A DNA stretch of 39,925 bases from Hyphomicrobiales bacterium. Lineage in GTDB: Bacteria > Pseudomonadota > Alphaproteobacteria > Rhizobiales > Beijerinckiaceae. Position numbers and translations under genes: made by a program. This document shows positions 15,991 through 25,964 of this stretch, piece after piece; position 1 is the stretch's first letter, and each line of letters starts with the position of its first letter. The stretch is from assembly GCA_019246665.1 (NCBI GenBank), contig JAFAQA010000362.1, positions 1-39,925 on the forward strand. The letters are read 5' to 3'. Below the pieces are notes generated by a model. That model was not told the origin of the DNA. It did no database searches and saw nothing but the letters and a program-made list of their open reading frames with translations.

Positions 15991-18747
15991 CTATTTCCCG
16001 CTCTCGTTTTCGCTTTCGGCCTCCGGCAGGGGGTCGTCGTCTTCGCCTTCCTCACCCACGCGCTCGACGGAGACCACGCGCTCGCCCTCTGCCGTGTTGA
16101 GAACGATGACCCCCTGAGTGACGCGTCTTGCGACCCTGATTCCCTCGACGGGGCAGCGGATCAATTGGCCGCCATCGGTGACGAGCATGACCTCGTCGCC
16201 CTGATCGACCGGGAAGGAGGCGACAAGCGGACCGTTGCGCTCGTTTACGACCATGGCCGTGATGCCTTTGCCACCACGTCCGGTCACGCGGTATTCGTAG
16301 GCCGAGGAGCGTTTGCCGTAGCCGTTTTCGGAAAGTGTGAGGATGACTTCCTCGGCGGCCGACATTTCCGCGTATCGCTCCGGTGAAAGCGAACCATCGT
16401 CCGCGGCCGTTTCTTCGCCATCGACCGGGACTTGATCTTCCGCTGTCTCGCCGGCGACGGCGCGGCGCATGCGCAGATAAGCCACCCGTTCCTCGGGAGT
16501 CGCTTCCACGTGGCGCAGGATCGCCATGGAAATCAGATGATCCCCCGTGGCCAGTGCGATGCCGCGCACGCCCGTGGAGTCCCGGCCCTTGAAGACCCGA
16601 ACGTCCGCGACACGGAACCGAATGCATTGGCCTTGCGCCGTCGTGAGCAGCACGTCGTCCGCCTCGCTGCAGATCGCGACCTCGAGAATGGAATCGCCCT
16701 CGTCGAGCTTCATGGCGATCTTGCCGGCACGGTTGACCTGGGCGAAATCGGAAAGTTTGTTGCGCCGCACCCTTCCGGAAGAGGTGGCGAAGATGACATC
16801 GAGCCTGTCCCAACTCGCCTCTTCCTCGGGGAGCGGCATGATCGTCGTGATGCGCTCTCCGGACTCCAGCGGGAGCATGTTCACCAGCGCCTTGCCCCGC
16901 GCGTTCGGGGCCGCGAGCGGCAGGCGCCAGACCTTGAATTTGTAGGCTTGGCCGCGCGAGGAAAAAAGCAAGATCGGCGTGTGGGTCGAAGCCACGAAGA
17001 TGCGGGAGACGAAATCCTGCTCGCGCGTCGACATTCCCGAGCGGCCTTTGCCGCCGCGACGCTGCGCGCGATACGTGATCAGCGGGACGCGTTTTACATA
17101 TCCTGCGTGGCTGAACGTCACCACCATGTCCTCGCGCTGAATGAGGTCCTCGTCATCGACCTCGCCCTCGACATCGAGGATGCGCGTGCGTCGCGGCGTG
17201 GCGAAGGCTTCCTTCACCTCAATGAGCTCCGACTTGACGATCGACATGATGCGCTCGCGCGAACGCAACACATCGAGGTGATCGGAAATCTCCTCCGAAA
17301 GCTTCCTGAGATCGTCACCGATCTCGTCACGCCCGAGCGCGGTGAGCCTCTGAAGCCGCAGATCGAGGATGGCGCGCGCCTGCGCTTCCGAGAGGCGGTA
17401 GCTTCCGTCTTCCTTGAGCCGGTGCAGCGGATCGTCGATCAGTGCCAAGAGCGGGGCCATGTCCTTGGCGGGCCAATCGCGCCCCATCAAGGATTCCCGC
17501 GCCGAATGCGGATCGGGCGCGGTTCGGATGAGGTGGATCACCTCGTCGATATTGGCGACAGCGATGGCTAGGCCGACCAGCACATGGGCCCGCTCGCGCG
17601 CCTTGGCCAAGAGATGCTTGGTGCGTCGGCTGACGACATCCTCGCGAAACTCGATGAAGGCGCGGAGGAAGTCTTGCAAGTTCAGCGTCTGCGGGCGTCC
17701 GCCGTTCAGCGCCACCATGTTGGCGCCGAAGCTCGTCTGAAGCGGCGTGAAGCGGTATAGCTGGTTCAGCACCACGTCGGCCATCGCATCGCGCTTGAGT
17801 TCGATGACGATGCGCATGCCGCGCCGATCGCTTTCATCGCGAAGCGCCGAGATGCCTTCGATCTTCTTCTCGCGCACGAGCTCGGCGATGCGCTCGATCA
17901 GCGTCGTTTTGTTCACCTGATAGGGGATTTCCGAGACGATGATCGCCTCGCGCTCCTTGCGCATCTCCTCGATCTCGGTCATCGCCCGCATCACGATCGA
18001 GCCGCGCCCGAGATGATAGGCGGCGCGGATTCCGGCCTTGCCGAGTATCGCGCCACCAGTGGGGAAGTCCGGACCCGGAACGATTGCCATCAAATCATCG
18101 ATCGAGATCGCGGGATCGTCGATATAGGCGATGCAAGCGTCGATCACCTCGCCGAGATTATGCGGTGGAATATTGGTCGCCATGCCGACTGCAATGCCGC
18201 CGCCGCCATTGATGAGAAGATTGGGAAAGCGCGCCGGCAGGACGACAGGCTCACGTTCCTTGCCGTCGTAATTGGGACGAAAATCGACTGTGTCCTTGTC
18301 GAGATCCTCGAGGAGCGACATGGCTGCGCGCTCGAGCCGGACCTCGGTGTAGCGTTCGGCAGCCGGCGGGTCGCCGTCGATCGAGCCGAAATTGCCCTGC
18401 CCGTCGATAAGCGGCAGGCGCATCGAGAAATCCTGCGCCATGCGAACGAGCGCGTCATAAATCGCGAGATTGCCATGGGGATGGAATTTCCCCATCGTCT
18501 CGCCGGTCACGCGGGCGGATTTGTTGTAAGAGCGATCCGGTGTGAAATTCATCTCACGCATGGCGTAGAGGATGCGTCGATGCACCGGTTTCAGCCCATC
18601 GCGGACGTCGGGCAAGGCGCGGCTCACGATCACGCTCATCGCGTAATCGAGGTAGCTTCGCTTCATCTCGTCGGTGATGGAAACCGGGCGGATATCGCTG
18701 TGCCCACCGCTGGCAGCGGCGCTGTCGTCGTCTTCGGCCAAGATCAA
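15991..18747 (-). CDS. gyrA: DNA gyrase subunit A
   Basis: A 918-residue DNA gyrase A subunit, which breaks and rejoins DNA during negative supercoiling. The breakage-reunion domain has [28 protein letters not shown], the quinolone region around residues 88-110, and the catalytic Tyr in AERYTEV (Y133). The C-terminal beta-pinwheel contains the GyrA box as [10 protein letters not shown], and the protein ends in an acidic tail. An insertion of about 35 residues rich in Ala, Glu and Asp lies in the C-terminal domain ([20 protein letters not shown]...). In the quinolone pocket, E. coli D82-S83 corresponds to N93-L94 here; the equivalent of D87 is kept as D98. The gene is divergent from the MarC-like gene across 153 bases. 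Confidence 0.98.
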   Translation of the reverse strand: MILAEDDDSAAASGGHSDIRPVSITDEMKRSYLDYAMSVIVSRALPDVRDGLKPVHRRILYAMREMNFTPDRSYNKSARVTGETMGKFHPHGNLAIYDALVRMAQDFSMRLPLIDGQGNFGSIDGDPPAAERYTEVRLERAAMSLLEDLDKDTVDFRPNYDGKEREPVVLPARFPNLLINGGGGIAVGMATNIPPHNLGEVIDACIAYIDDPAISIDDLMAIVPGPDFPTGGAILGKAGIRAAYHLGRGSIVMRAMTEIEEMRKEREAIIVSEIPYQVNKTTLIERIAELVREKKIEGISALRDESDRRGMRIVIELKRDAMADVVLNQLYRFTPLQTSFGANMVALNGGRPQTLNLQDFLRAFIEFREDVVSRRTKHLLAKARERAHVLVGLAIAVANIDEVIHLIRTAPDPHSARESLMGRDWPAKDMAPLLALIDDPLHRLKEDGSYRLSEAQARAILDLRLQRLTALGRDEIGDDLRKLSEEISDHLDVLRSRERIMSIVKSELIEVKEAFATPRRTRILDVEGEVDDEDLIQREDMVVTFSHAGYVKRVPLITYRAQRRGGKGRSGMSTREQDFVSRIFVASTHTPILLFSSRGQAYKFKVWRLPLAAPNARGKALVNMLPLESGERITTIMPLPEEEASWDRLDVIFATSSGRVRRNKLSDFAQVNRAGKIAMKLDEGDSILEVAICSEADDVLLTTAQGQCIRFRVADVRVFKGRDSTGVRGIALATGDHLISMAILRHVEATPEERVAYLRMRRAVAGETAEDQVPVDGEETAADDGSLSPERYAEMSAAEEVILTLSENGYGKRSSAYEYRVTGRGGKGITAMVVNERNGPLVASFPVDQGDEVMLVTDGGQLIRCPVEGIRVARRVTQGVIVLNTAEGERVVSVERVGEEGEDDDPLPEAESENESGK

Positions 18748-18900
18748 GCCTCTTGAGACCAGGAGAAGGCAGTTTAGACCACAAAAAATGGGCTGCGAAT
18801 CGCTCGCTGCGGCCTAGACTGGATGTAACCCGATCGGAGGGCGATTCAATGGCTTTGCGCTAGAATTTCCCCTAGGAAAACCATCGAAAGCGGCGCCCTG

Positions 18901-19542
18901 ATGATCCGCGATTTCACCTCCTCGACGCTTGCCACCTTGCTGGTCACGCTCGACCCTCCGGGCCTAGCGCCCATCTTCCTCGCTCTAACGCAGGGAATGG
19001 AAGGTCAAGAGCGCCGTCAAGTGGCACTGAGAGCCTGCCTCATCGCCTTCGCGATACTGACCTTCTTTGCGCTCGGGGGCGGTGAAATCTTGAGCGTCCT
19101 CGGAATCAGCCTGCCCGCCTTTCGCATTGCCGGGGGCATGTTGCTCTTCTGGATCTCATTCGAGATGGTGTTCCAGGCGCGAGGCGAGCGCAAAGCCCAT
19201 GCGGCACAGAGCGCCTTGACCATCGATCGCATCCGCAATGTCGCGGCTTTCCCGCTTGCAATGCCGTTGCTCGCTGGCCCCGGTGCGATCACGGCGGCCA
19301 TCCTGCTGGCGGGGCGCGCAAACACCGATCCACGCCTTCTCGCAATCCTCATCGCGCTGATCGGGGCCGTGCTCGTCTGCTGCGCGCTGGTGTTCCTTCT
19401 TGCGCAACGCTTCGCGCGGCTCCTCGGGGTCACCGGAAACATCGTGCTGACGCGTCTCCTCGGCGTCATTCTGGCCGCGCTCGCCGTGCAATTCGTCATT
19501 GATGGCACGTTCGCCGCGATGGCGACATCCGGTGTGGGATGA
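18901..19542 (+). CDS. MarC family integral membrane protein
   Basis: A 213-residue membrane protein of the MarC (UPF0056) family with six predicted helices. Characteristic segments are LLVTLDPPGLAPIFLALTQGM near the N-terminus, ISLPAFRIAGGMLLFWISFEMV, and AFPLAMPLLAGPGAITAAILLAG. The length matches the family (about 200-215). The molecular function is unknown; an early link to multiple antibiotic resistance in E. coli was not upheld. It sits between gyrA and ssb but on the opposite strand. The start is supported by family length more than by a clear ribosome site. Confidence 0.88.
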   Translation: MIRDFTSSTLATLLVTLDPPGLAPIFLALTQGMEGQERRQVALRACLIAFAILTFFALGGGEILSVLGISLPAFRIAGGMLLFWISFEMVFQARGERKAHAAQSALTIDRIRNVAAFPLAMPLLAGPGAITAAILLAGRANTDPRLLAILIALIGAVLVCCALVFLLAQRFARLLGVTGNIVLTRLLGVILAALAVQFVIDGTFAAMATSGVG

Positions 19543-19700
19543 TCTCGCTGCGGCAACAGTGAGCTCATCGAAGCGCGGTCGATGAAGTCCTTGGAGCGGA
19601 CAGGTCAAATTCATCTTGTCCGCGCACTCGGAAAAGGAAAACCTAGAACGCGTTACGTTTCGATGAGATCAGTAGCGTCAGTGCATCTTTATGTTTTTCC

Positions 19701-19743
19701 GCATGATCTTATCGCAAAGGGGCGCCCCTTTTGCGGATCATGC
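19701..19743. repeat. REP-like intergenic palindrome of Rhizobiales type
   Basis: A long imperfect palindrome between the convergent marC-like and ssb genes. The outer arms GCATGATC/GATCATGC and the inner arms CGCAAAGGGGC/GCCCCTTTTGCG pair, with a 4-base TTAT on one side only. The preceding bases (CGTTACG... then ATGTTTTTCC) and the GCATGATC..GATCATGC ends resemble a dispersed intergenic element I recall from Bradyrhizobium- and Methylobacterium-like genomes. It may also act as a bidirectional terminator, since it lies between converging genes. The rest of 19543-19893 holds no gene that I can support. Confidence 0.6.
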
Positions 19744-19893
19744 ATCTAGTTGCTCTCTGCCTGCGCCCCCGTGAGAGCAGGCCCAAAAGGCTTGTGCGGA
19801 GATGGAGCCCGAGAAAGTCGGCGTGTCGCTTTGTTGTCGCTCACAACAGCCTTGTCGCGAAGCTGGGCCAGTTTTTGCGGATTAGGCTCTTAG

Positions 19894-20391
19894 TTAGAAC
19901 GGAATGTCGTCATCGAGTTCACCCGCATATTTCCCGCCGCCACTCGGCGCCGGAGAAGGCCGCCGCTCCATCGGGGAGGAGCGACCGAACTGGCCCGCAC
20001 CCTCGCTCGCATCATCGATATTTGCTCCAGGGCCGCCACCTCGCGAGTCGAGCAGTGTCAGCTCGCCGCGGAAGCGCTGCAAAACAACCTCGGTCGAGCG
20101 TCGCTTATTGCCCTGCTGGTCCTGCCATTCGCGGTTTTGAAGCTGGCCTTCCACATAGACCTTCGAGCCCTTTTTTAAATATTGCTCGGCGATCTTCCCG
20201 AGATTCTCATTGTAGATCACGACATCATGCCATTCGGTGCGCTCCTTGCGCTCGCCCGTAGCCTTGTCGCGCCAATTCTCGGAGGTTGCGATGCGCAAGG
20301 AAACAACGGGATCGCCGGAATTGAGCCGGCGGACCTCCGGATCCTTTCCGAGATTGCCGATCAGGATGACCTTGTTGACGCTTCCTGCCAT
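19894..20391 (-). CDS. ssb: Single-stranded DNA-binding protein
   Basis: A 165-residue SSB. The OB fold occupies residues 1-110, beginning [21 protein letters not shown] and including [19 protein letters not shown] and [22 protein letters not shown] Gly/Pro/Ser-rich linker follows, and the protein ends in the acidic partner-binding tip DDDIPF. The ATG at 20391 has a strong GAGGTG ribosome site 6 bases upstream; longer in-frame starts lack one. It binds single-stranded DNA as a tetramer in replication, repair and recombination. In many alphaproteobacteria ssb lies next to uvrA and near gyrA; here the gene upstream is a DUF3095 gene instead. Confidence 0.97.
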   Translation of the reverse strand: MAGSVNKVILIGNLGKDPEVRRLNSGDPVVSLRIATSENWRDKATGERKERTEWHDVVIYNENLGKIAEQYLKKGSKVYVEGQLQNREWQDQQGNKRRSTEVVLQRFRGELTLLDSRGGGPGANIDDASEGAGQFGRSSPMERRPSPAPSGGGKYAGELDDDIPF

Positions 20392-20601
20392 GACGCTCAC
20401 CTCATTCCCCAAAAGGGTTCCCTGCTCGCGAAGGGCCGGCCGCATCGAGACTTCGCATGGGCTCCGCGCGGCTGGCAAGCCAGGCCGGCCGGTTCTGCCA
20501 AGTCATCCACCGGTTTGGCTTCTCCCCTTCACCCCTCAATGGTTTGTTCCACAAATGTTCCAGTTAGGCAAGGGCCTCTCGGGATCGTGACGAGGCTCCG
20601 C

Positions 20602-21750
20602 TTACATTGGGACGGCTGACCCCTTGAGCATCCGGGCCGCGAGCGCATAGCCGCCTTCGGCGCCGTCCACAAAGTGCATGTGATCGTTATGCCTCGGATC
20701 GGGCACGATACAGGTGACGAGGGCCTGTTTTTGCCGAAACGCACCAAAGCTGAGGACGCCGCGGTCGCGCAGCTCGGTAAGCCGGCTTTCGACACGATCG
20801 GCCGTCGCCTCACTGCAATCGAGAGTCATGCGCAGCCCGTCATCGAATTTGCGAAAATCGGTATTCTGCGTTGTCTGACGAAGATAGTGGGCCGGGTCAA
20901 AGGTTCCGACCTTCATTCCGGCCTTCAGGATCAGCCAAGAGGCCGCAACGATGAAGGCGAGCTTGACCTTGCGCCATGCAAGCACCTCTCGTCGCCGCGA
21001 GGCCCGCGCCTCAAGCTCGAAGCCCTGCGATGACCAGCGCACGGGCGGCCCCTCTGTCGGCACGGGATGGCCATCCCGATCGAGCTGATGCAAGAGGGAA
21101 AGGATTTCCATGACTGCGGCTGCAAATTCGGCTTCGCCTGCCCCTTCAGCCCGCTTGACGATGAGCGACAGGATCGCCCCATTCCGGCTAATGATGGGCA
21201 TGTAGCGGCAGGAAAGGCCTGTAAGGTCGGGTTTTTGGCCGATTGGCGCGGGCTCGATCGCGAACCGTCCTGCTTTCATTTGCGCTTCAGCAAATTCAAG
21301 CCCTCCTCCCGAAAACATCGCGTAGCGAACTTCCGGCGAGGGTTGGAACCACGCTATGCGTACATCCAGCCCCGCGGCGCGAATCACGGAGAGCGGGATG
21401 AGGGCCGCCCGCAAATCGAGGCGAAGCTCATCGCGAGCGAAGGCCGCCGTCCGTGCGAGCGCGTCTCGCACATCGGCCGCATGGCGCGAGCCCACGGCGA
21501 GCGTGGCGCCATCGCCGCCGAAGACAAAAGGAAAGCTCTCATCGGGAACGGCGTTCATCACGGCGGTGATCGCGGCCGCTCCCGCCAGGTTAACCGCCTT
21601 GTATCGTCCCTCCTTGATCGCCTGGGTCGAATTGACGACATCGGTCATCCCGATGAAGTCGTCCGCCGGGAGCGGCCGATAAAGCGTCGGATCGACCACA
21701 CGTTCGAAACGATCAAAAACCGCGGCAGCGGCGTGAGAGCTTTCGTTCAT
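20602..21750 (-). CDS. DUF3095 domain protein, nucleotidyl-cyclase-like
   Basis: A 382-residue soluble protein of the DUF3095 family, which has no proven function. The N-terminal part resembles the class III cyclase fold: FIGMTDVVNSTQAI (residues 32-45) is placed like the metal-binding FADIxGFT strand, and FPFVFGGDGATLAV (73-86) like the central GDxxxA hairpin. Asp37 and Asp80 would be the metal ligands if the analogy holds. The C-terminal half (about 230-382) contains a hydrophobic stretch near VKLAFIVAASWLILKAG and a conserved-looking end, DPRHNDHMHFVDGAEGGYALAA. I chose the ATG at 21750; a GTG at 21792 would add 14 residues. The product, if it is an enzyme, cannot be deduced. Confidence 0.8.
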   Translation of the reverse strand: MNESSHAAAAVFDRFERVVDPTLYRPLPADDFIGMTDVVNSTQAIKEGRYKAVNLAGAAAITAVMNAVPDESFPFVFGGDGATLAVGSRHAADVRDALARTAAFARDELRLDLRAALIPLSVIRAAGLDVRIAWFQPSPEVRYAMFSGGGLEFAEAQMKAGRFAIEPAPIGQKPDLTGLSCRYMPIISRNGAILSLIVKRAEGAGEAEFAAAVMEILSLLHQLDRDGHPVPTEGPPVRWSSQGFELEARASRRREVLAWRKVKLAFIVAASWLILKAGMKVGTFDPAHYLRQTTQNTDFRKFDDGLRMTLDCSEATADRVESRLTELRDRGVLSFGAFRQKQALVTCIVPDPRHNDHMHFVDGAEGGYALAARMLKGSAVPM

Positions 21751-21922
21751 GGCAATCGTGGCCGGCAAACCCTCCCAGAACGCGAAACGCACTCTAAGAC
21801 ATGCTGGCTCAAAACCAACACTGGCTTCAAATGTCCTCGTGCTTATCCTGCTTTGATGGGCCGACAGGCCCGACGCTAGGCCGATTGGGCAGCGCGGTGC
21901 AGGGCAGCGTCAAAAGCCGCCG

Positions 21923-23716
21923 CTATTTCGCCGTCGACCGTTGACGCCATACGCTCGGCCCCGACCATGGCCCCGCAGCGTGCAATCGCCAGGGCGGATC
22001 GGCGTGTGCTTCGCCCGGTACGCTGAATGACAGATCGATGTCCCGGTCGGCAACATCGACGGTGCCATCGACGGCAATCTGCGAAGTGCCCTCTCCGATC
22101 CACCCTTCGCTCACAGTCCATGTGCCGTGCTCGACCGCGCCCGCGAAATTCGCCTCGGAAAAGCGACGTGTGGCCGGAGGGAGAGAGGTCACCAGAGGAT
22201 TTGCGGATTCGATCGAGGCGAGAGGCTCTGCGCCCACATCAGGCAGCGACACCACGCCCTTCCTCACTTGCAGATTTGCCTTGCCGTTCAGCGCATGGGC
22301 GAGCGCATCGAGAGTGCTGCCTCGTCCTTCGAGCGAGAGGTTGAAGCTTCCCGTTCCCGTCAAAAGCGGATGAGGCGAGAAGCTCGACAAAAAGGCGCCG
22401 AAATCGATGTTTTCGGAGGAAGCTTGTGCCTTGACGGCTACGCCTCCGGCCTCGGGCGTCGCGATGACATGGACTTTGGCGCCGGCCTCGCCCTCGGTGC
22501 CTTGCGACAGCGTCATGTCAAGCCGCCGCTCGGCAAGGATCAAGCCCGCCGCGATCGCATCGAGCCGGGTGGTGCCGATCCTCACCCGGCGGACGGACAT
22601 CCGCAGGTCGAGATCCGGAAGCTGGCCGAACGCTGGAAGCACGATCTCTCGCGGCCGCAGCAAGGAGAGGTCGGGGAGCTCGATAAGCGGCGTCGCGACC
22701 GTTCCGGAGAGTGACGCACGCCCATCGGAGGTCGTGCGAAGCGATACGCCGCCGGCGAAATGCGAGTGGCCGACTGTGAATTCCGTATTTTCGAAATCGG
22801 CACCCCGGCTCGTGAGGAAAGCCTGGCCGGCGAGATGAAAATCCATATCCGACAGCCAAGGCGGCCAACTCAGGCCGTGCTCGGCGCTGAACAGATGCCT
22901 TACCGAGGGGAAGCTCGCCTCCAGCGTGCCTGCCACGACGAGGTCCGGCGCTTTGACGAGGCGCCCACGGTAGCTGAGCCAATTTTGGCCGAGCAACGCA
23001 TCGACCTTGACGGCGGAGCCTTCGCTGCGAGTCACAGCCGAGAGGCTCGGACCCGCGATGTGCAATTCTCCCACCTCGCCACCGATCGCGCCTTTCAGAT
23101 ACCCGAAGAACTCACCTCCATGTTGTGGCAAGGCAACCAGGGCCGAGAAGGCTTCAACTTGGATCCCCGATTTCGCCGCGCCGGAGCGGATGACGAGCCG
23201 CGAGTGATCAACGCCGACGCGTGTCAGCCGATCGCCAGCCCTATCCGCCACCGCAATGGCTTCAAAGAGAGCCGATCCTGCATCATTCGCCGAGGTAAGG
23301 AGCCGCATTCCTTCGGCCGGAGCCAGAATGTCGATCTGTGCGCCCTCGAGATCGAGATGATTGACGCTGATCCGCCCCGCGATCAGCGGCAGCGCGCGGA
23401 GCTCCGCCATCGCATGGGCCGCATGGATCGCCATGCGACCGTTGTCGAGAGAGAACGTGACTTCCTGTACGTCAATCGCTGGATAAGGAAAAAGATGCGC
23501 GCGAACAGGTCCGCCCACGCGGCAATGAGCACCGAGTTCGGCGCAAGCATCCTTTTCGATAAAGGAAGCGAGCGTGGCCTGGGAAAACAAGCGTGGCGTC
23601 ATGGTGCCGAGAACGGCCACAATCAGCACGAAGGCCCCGCCCACGAGCTGACGCCAGGGTGCAGCCTCCAGGCTTTTGGCCCGCCTCACCTGCCTGCTGT
23701 CGCTGAGCGTGGTCAT
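21923..23716 (-). CDS. AsmA family protein
   Basis: A 597-residue protein with one N-terminal membrane anchor (LVGGAFVLIVAVLGTMTPRLF, residues 25-45) and a long beta-rich periplasmic body. The region just after the anchor (ARVGGPVRAHLFPYPAIDVQEVTFSL type) and the C-terminal block (FNLSLEGRGSTLDALAHALNGKANLQVRKGVVSLPDVG...) are the two hallmarks of AsmA. This family is thought to act in outer-membrane biogenesis and phospholipid transport between membranes. The protein is at the shorter end of the family. It is transcribed alone; 96 bases separate it from the CoA-transferase pair, on the same strand. Confidence 0.85.
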   Translation of the reverse strand: MTTLSDSRQVRRAKSLEAAPWRQLVGGAFVLIVAVLGTMTPRLFSQATLASFIEKDACAELGAHCRVGGPVRAHLFPYPAIDVQEVTFSLDNGRMAIHAAHAMAELRALPLIAGRISVNHLDLEGAQIDILAPAEGMRLLTSANDAGSALFEAIAVADRAGDRLTRVGVDHSRLVIRSGAAKSGIQVEAFSALVALPQHGGEFFGYLKGAIGGEVGELHIAGPSLSAVTRSEGSAVKVDALLGQNWLSYRGRLVKAPDLVVAGTLEASFPSVRHLFSAEHGLSWPPWLSDMDFHLAGQAFLTSRGADFENTEFTVGHSHFAGGVSLRTTSDGRASLSGTVATPLIELPDLSLLRPREIVLPAFGQLPDLDLRMSVRRVRIGTTRLDAIAAGLILAERRLDMTLSQGTEGEAGAKVHVIATPEAGGVAVKAQASSENIDFGAFLSSFSPHPLLTGTGSFNLSLEGRGSTLDALAHALNGKANLQVRKGVVSLPDVGAEPLASIESANPLVTSLPPATRRFSEANFAGAVEHGTWTVSEGWIGEGTSQIAVDGTVDVADRDIDLSFSVPGEAHADPPWRLHAAGPWSGPSVWRQRSTAK

Positions 23717-23812
23717 TGAAGGACCGGCGCTTCGGGTCGTGGCGAGCCGCCCCTCAACCGTTCGTTGTAGGCGGTCTCGCAGGTGACCGATTGAACCAAG
23801 GCCGCGCTGCCG

Positions 23813-24469
23813 TCACGCGGCCCTGGCCTGTTCCGCGACCGTGAATGCAGCCTCGGTCTTCGAGCGGATCTCATCGAGCGAGACGCCCTCGGCACGCTCG
23901 ATCAGGCTCATGCCGCGCGCGCCGTGCTTGTCGATCGAGAACACGCCAAGATCGGTGATCACGAGATCGACCACACGCTCGCCGGTAAGCGGCAGGGTGC
24001 AGCGGTGAAGCAATTTCGGCCCGTCCTTCGACACATGCTCCATGACAACGACAACCTTCTTGACGCCGGCGACCAGATCCATGGCGCCCCCCATGCCTTT
24101 GACCACCTTGCCAGGAATCATCCAATTGGCGAGATCGCCGTTCTCGGCGACTTGCATGGCCCCGAGGATCGACAAGTCGATGTGGCCGCCCCGAATCATC
24201 GCAAAGGAATCCGCGCTCGAGAAATAGCTGGTCATGGGCAATTCGGTGACGGTTTGCTTGCCGGCATTGATCAGATCGGCGTCCTCCTCGCCCTCATAAG
24301 GGAAAGGGCCCATGCCGAGCATGCCATTTTCGCTCTGCAGGACGACGCTCATCCCGGGCGGAATGTAGTTCGACACGAGCGTCGGAATGCCGATGCCGAG
24401 ATTGACGTAGAAGCCGTCCTGCAGCTCGCGCGCGGCGCGCGCCGCCATCTGTTCCCTGGTCCAGGCCAT
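23813..24469 (-). CDS. scoB: 3-oxoacid CoA-transferase subunit B
   Basis: The beta subunit (218 residues) of a succinyl-CoA:3-ketoacid CoA-transferase. The CoA-transferase signature 2 is present as LQSENGMLG, with the catalytic Glu at residue 47. Other family blocks are [72 protein letters not shown] and [15 protein letters not shown]. With the alpha subunit 23 bases upstream it should move CoA from succinyl-CoA to acetoacetate, feeding ketone-body or polyhydroxybutyrate breakdown into central metabolism. The ATG at 24469 has GGAGA six bases upstream; a longer start at 24496 would overlap nothing but lacks this signal. Confidence 0.95.
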   Translation of the reverse strand: MAWTREQMAARAARELQDGFYVNLGIGIPTLVSNYIPPGMSVVLQSENGMLGMGPFPYEGEEDADLINAGKQTVTELPMTSYFSSADSFAMIRGGHIDLSILGAMQVAENGDLANWMIPGKVVKGMGGAMDLVAGVKKVVVVMEHVSKDGPKLLHRCTLPLTGERVVDLVITDLGVFSIDKHGARGMSLIERAEGVSLDEIRSKTEAAFTVAEQARAA

Positions 24470-24492
24470 TTCTTGTCTCCTCGATCGCGCCG

Positions 24493-25203
24493 TCAAGCCG
24501 CCATCCGCGGGCGCGTCGTGCGATGCTCGATGCGCTTCGCACCGACCACCGGGACATGCACGATGCGCGTCACATAAATGCCCGGCGTGTGAATCTGGTC
24601 GGGATCGATCTCACCGGGCTCGACCAGGTGCTCGACCTCGGCGACCGTGACCTTGCCGGCCGTGGCCATCATCGGGTTGAAATTTCGTGCCGTCTTTCGA
24701 TAGACGAGATTGCCCTCGGTGTCGCCCTTCCAGGCGTGCACCAAGGCCAGATCGCCGACGATGCCGCGCTCCATGACGTAGGTCTCGCCGTCGAATTCGC
24801 GGGTCTCCTTGCCCTCCGCGATCATGGTGCCGACTCCCGTCTTGGTGAAGAAAGCCGGAATGCCGGCACCGCCTGCCCGGATGCGTTCGGCGAGCGTCCC
24901 CTGAGGGTTGAATTCGAGCTCGAGATCTCCCGCGAGATATTGTTGGGCGAAAAGCTTGTTCTCACCCACATACGAAGAGATCATCTTCTTGATCTGTCGC
25001 GTCTCGAGCAGCAATCCGAGCCCGATGCCGTCGACGCCCGCATTGTTCGAGACCACGGTCAATCCCTTGACCCCGGAATCGCGCACCGCGTAGGTCAACG
25101 CTTCCGGAATGCCGGCGAGGCCAAAGCCGCCGGAGAGGACGACCATGCCGTCCTTCAAGATGCCGGCGAGCGCCGACTTCGGATCGGCATAAACCTTCTT
25201 CAT
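24493..25203 (-). CDS. scoA: 3-oxoacid CoA-transferase subunit A
   Basis: The alpha subunit (236 residues). It carries CoA-transferase signature 1, [18 protein letters not shown], near the N-terminus, followed by [63 protein letters not shown], and the [32 protein letters not shown] block typical of bacterial SCOT alpha. The start MKKVYAD is the usual one for this family; upstream in-frame codons give an unconvincing Cys/Ser-rich leader. It is the first gene of the two-gene operon. Several purine-rich AGAG repeats precede the ATG. Confidence 0.95.
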   Translation of the reverse strand: MKKVYADPKSALAGILKDGMVVLSGGFGLAGIPEALTYAVRDSGVKGLTVVSNNAGVDGIGLGLLLETRQIKKMISSYVGENKLFAQQYLAGDLELEFNPQGTLAERIRAGGAGIPAFFTKTGVGTMIAEGKETREFDGETYVMERGIVGDLALVHAWKGDTEGNLVYRKTARNFNPMMATAGKVTVAEVEHLVEPGEIDPDQIHTPGIYVTRIVHVPVVGAKRIEHRTTRPRMAA

Positions 25204-25341
25204 GTAAGCGATTCTCTCTTTCTCCGCATTCGCGCGATTGATAACCGAACATGCTGAAAATGGCCAGTTCCCGCGGGCGGAAGCGATGCCGCAGCCGTCG
25301 CTGAGGGTCTTGGATTGCAAGCACCTTGCCTACGCGAGCCC

Positions 25342-25932
25342 TCAAATGAGGCTGACGCCGATGAGCCAGGGGTGGCCCCAGATCACGAAGGCGAAATACG
25401 CCACGATGCCGACCGCCACCACCACGAGGTCAGTCTGCCACCGCGGGTCGCCCGTCGTGGCGGCTGGTCCCTGCACATCCCCTGGAGCGCGCCTTCCCAT
25501 CGAGATGCGGGCCAGAATCCCCCAGAGGAGGAAGCCGCCGAACATCAGAATGGAACCAAGATCGCCGCGCACCAGGAGATGAGCGAGGGACCACAAGATC
25601 ACTGCCGTGATCATTGGATGCCTCACCCAGCGTTTGATATGCGACGGCGGATAGGTGGCGGCGAGCAGCACGAACGCGATGAGCATCAAGAGGAAGGTGA
25701 TGTGGCGTAGAAAGACCGGCGGATTCCACAGTGGGATCGTACCAGCCGAACGGTAGACACCGTAGCCGTAGATGATCAGCACCAACCCAGCGAGAGAGAC
25801 GATGGAGTAAAGACCCCTGTAGGGACCTTCGCCGATCCTGGCGATGAGCCCGGCTCGGGCGCCGCGTTGCATGGTGAACGTGTGAATGCCGAGAAATAGC
25901 ACAACACCGATGATGAGCGTTGAAAGGCTCAT
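25342..25932 (-). CDS. NnrU family membrane protein
   Basis: A 196-residue membrane protein with five or six helices and the NnrU fold. Typical segments are LFLGIHTFTMQRGARAGLIARIGEGPYRGLYSIVSLAGLVLIIYGYG at the N-terminus and HIKRWVRHPMITAVILWSLAHLLVRGDLGSILMFGGFLLWGI in the middle. The RHPM...AHLLVRGD pattern is shared with isoprenylcysteine-methyltransferase-like membrane enzymes. NnrU genes were first noted beside denitrification genes, and the function is unproven; no nitrogen-oxide genes are seen here. A perfect AAAGGAGG lies 10 bases before the ATG. Confidence 0.88.
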   Translation of the reverse strand: MSLSTLIIGVVLFLGIHTFTMQRGARAGLIARIGEGPYRGLYSIVSLAGLVLIIYGYGVYRSAGTIPLWNPPVFLRHITFLLMLIAFVLLAATYPPSHIKRWVRHPMITAVILWSLAHLLVRGDLGSILMFGGFLLWGILARISMGRRAPGDVQGPAATTGDPRWQTDLVVVAVGIVAYFAFVIWGHPWLIGVSLI

Positions 25933-25964
25933 GGGCCTTCCCCCTCCTTTGTTAGGAAACTCTC

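Noticed and set aside
16432-17571. Plus-strand frame of 379 codons opposite gyrA
   Set aside because: It is the antisense shadow of the conserved GyrA C-terminal half.
21858-21871. GGGCC-GACA-GGCCC hairpin downstream of the AsmA-like gene
   Set aside because: The stem is perfect, but no T-run follows on the minus strand, so it is not claimed as a terminator.
22760-23719. Plus-strand frame of 319 codons opposite the AsmA-like gene
   Set aside because: It is antisense to a recognisable AsmA protein and has no domain.
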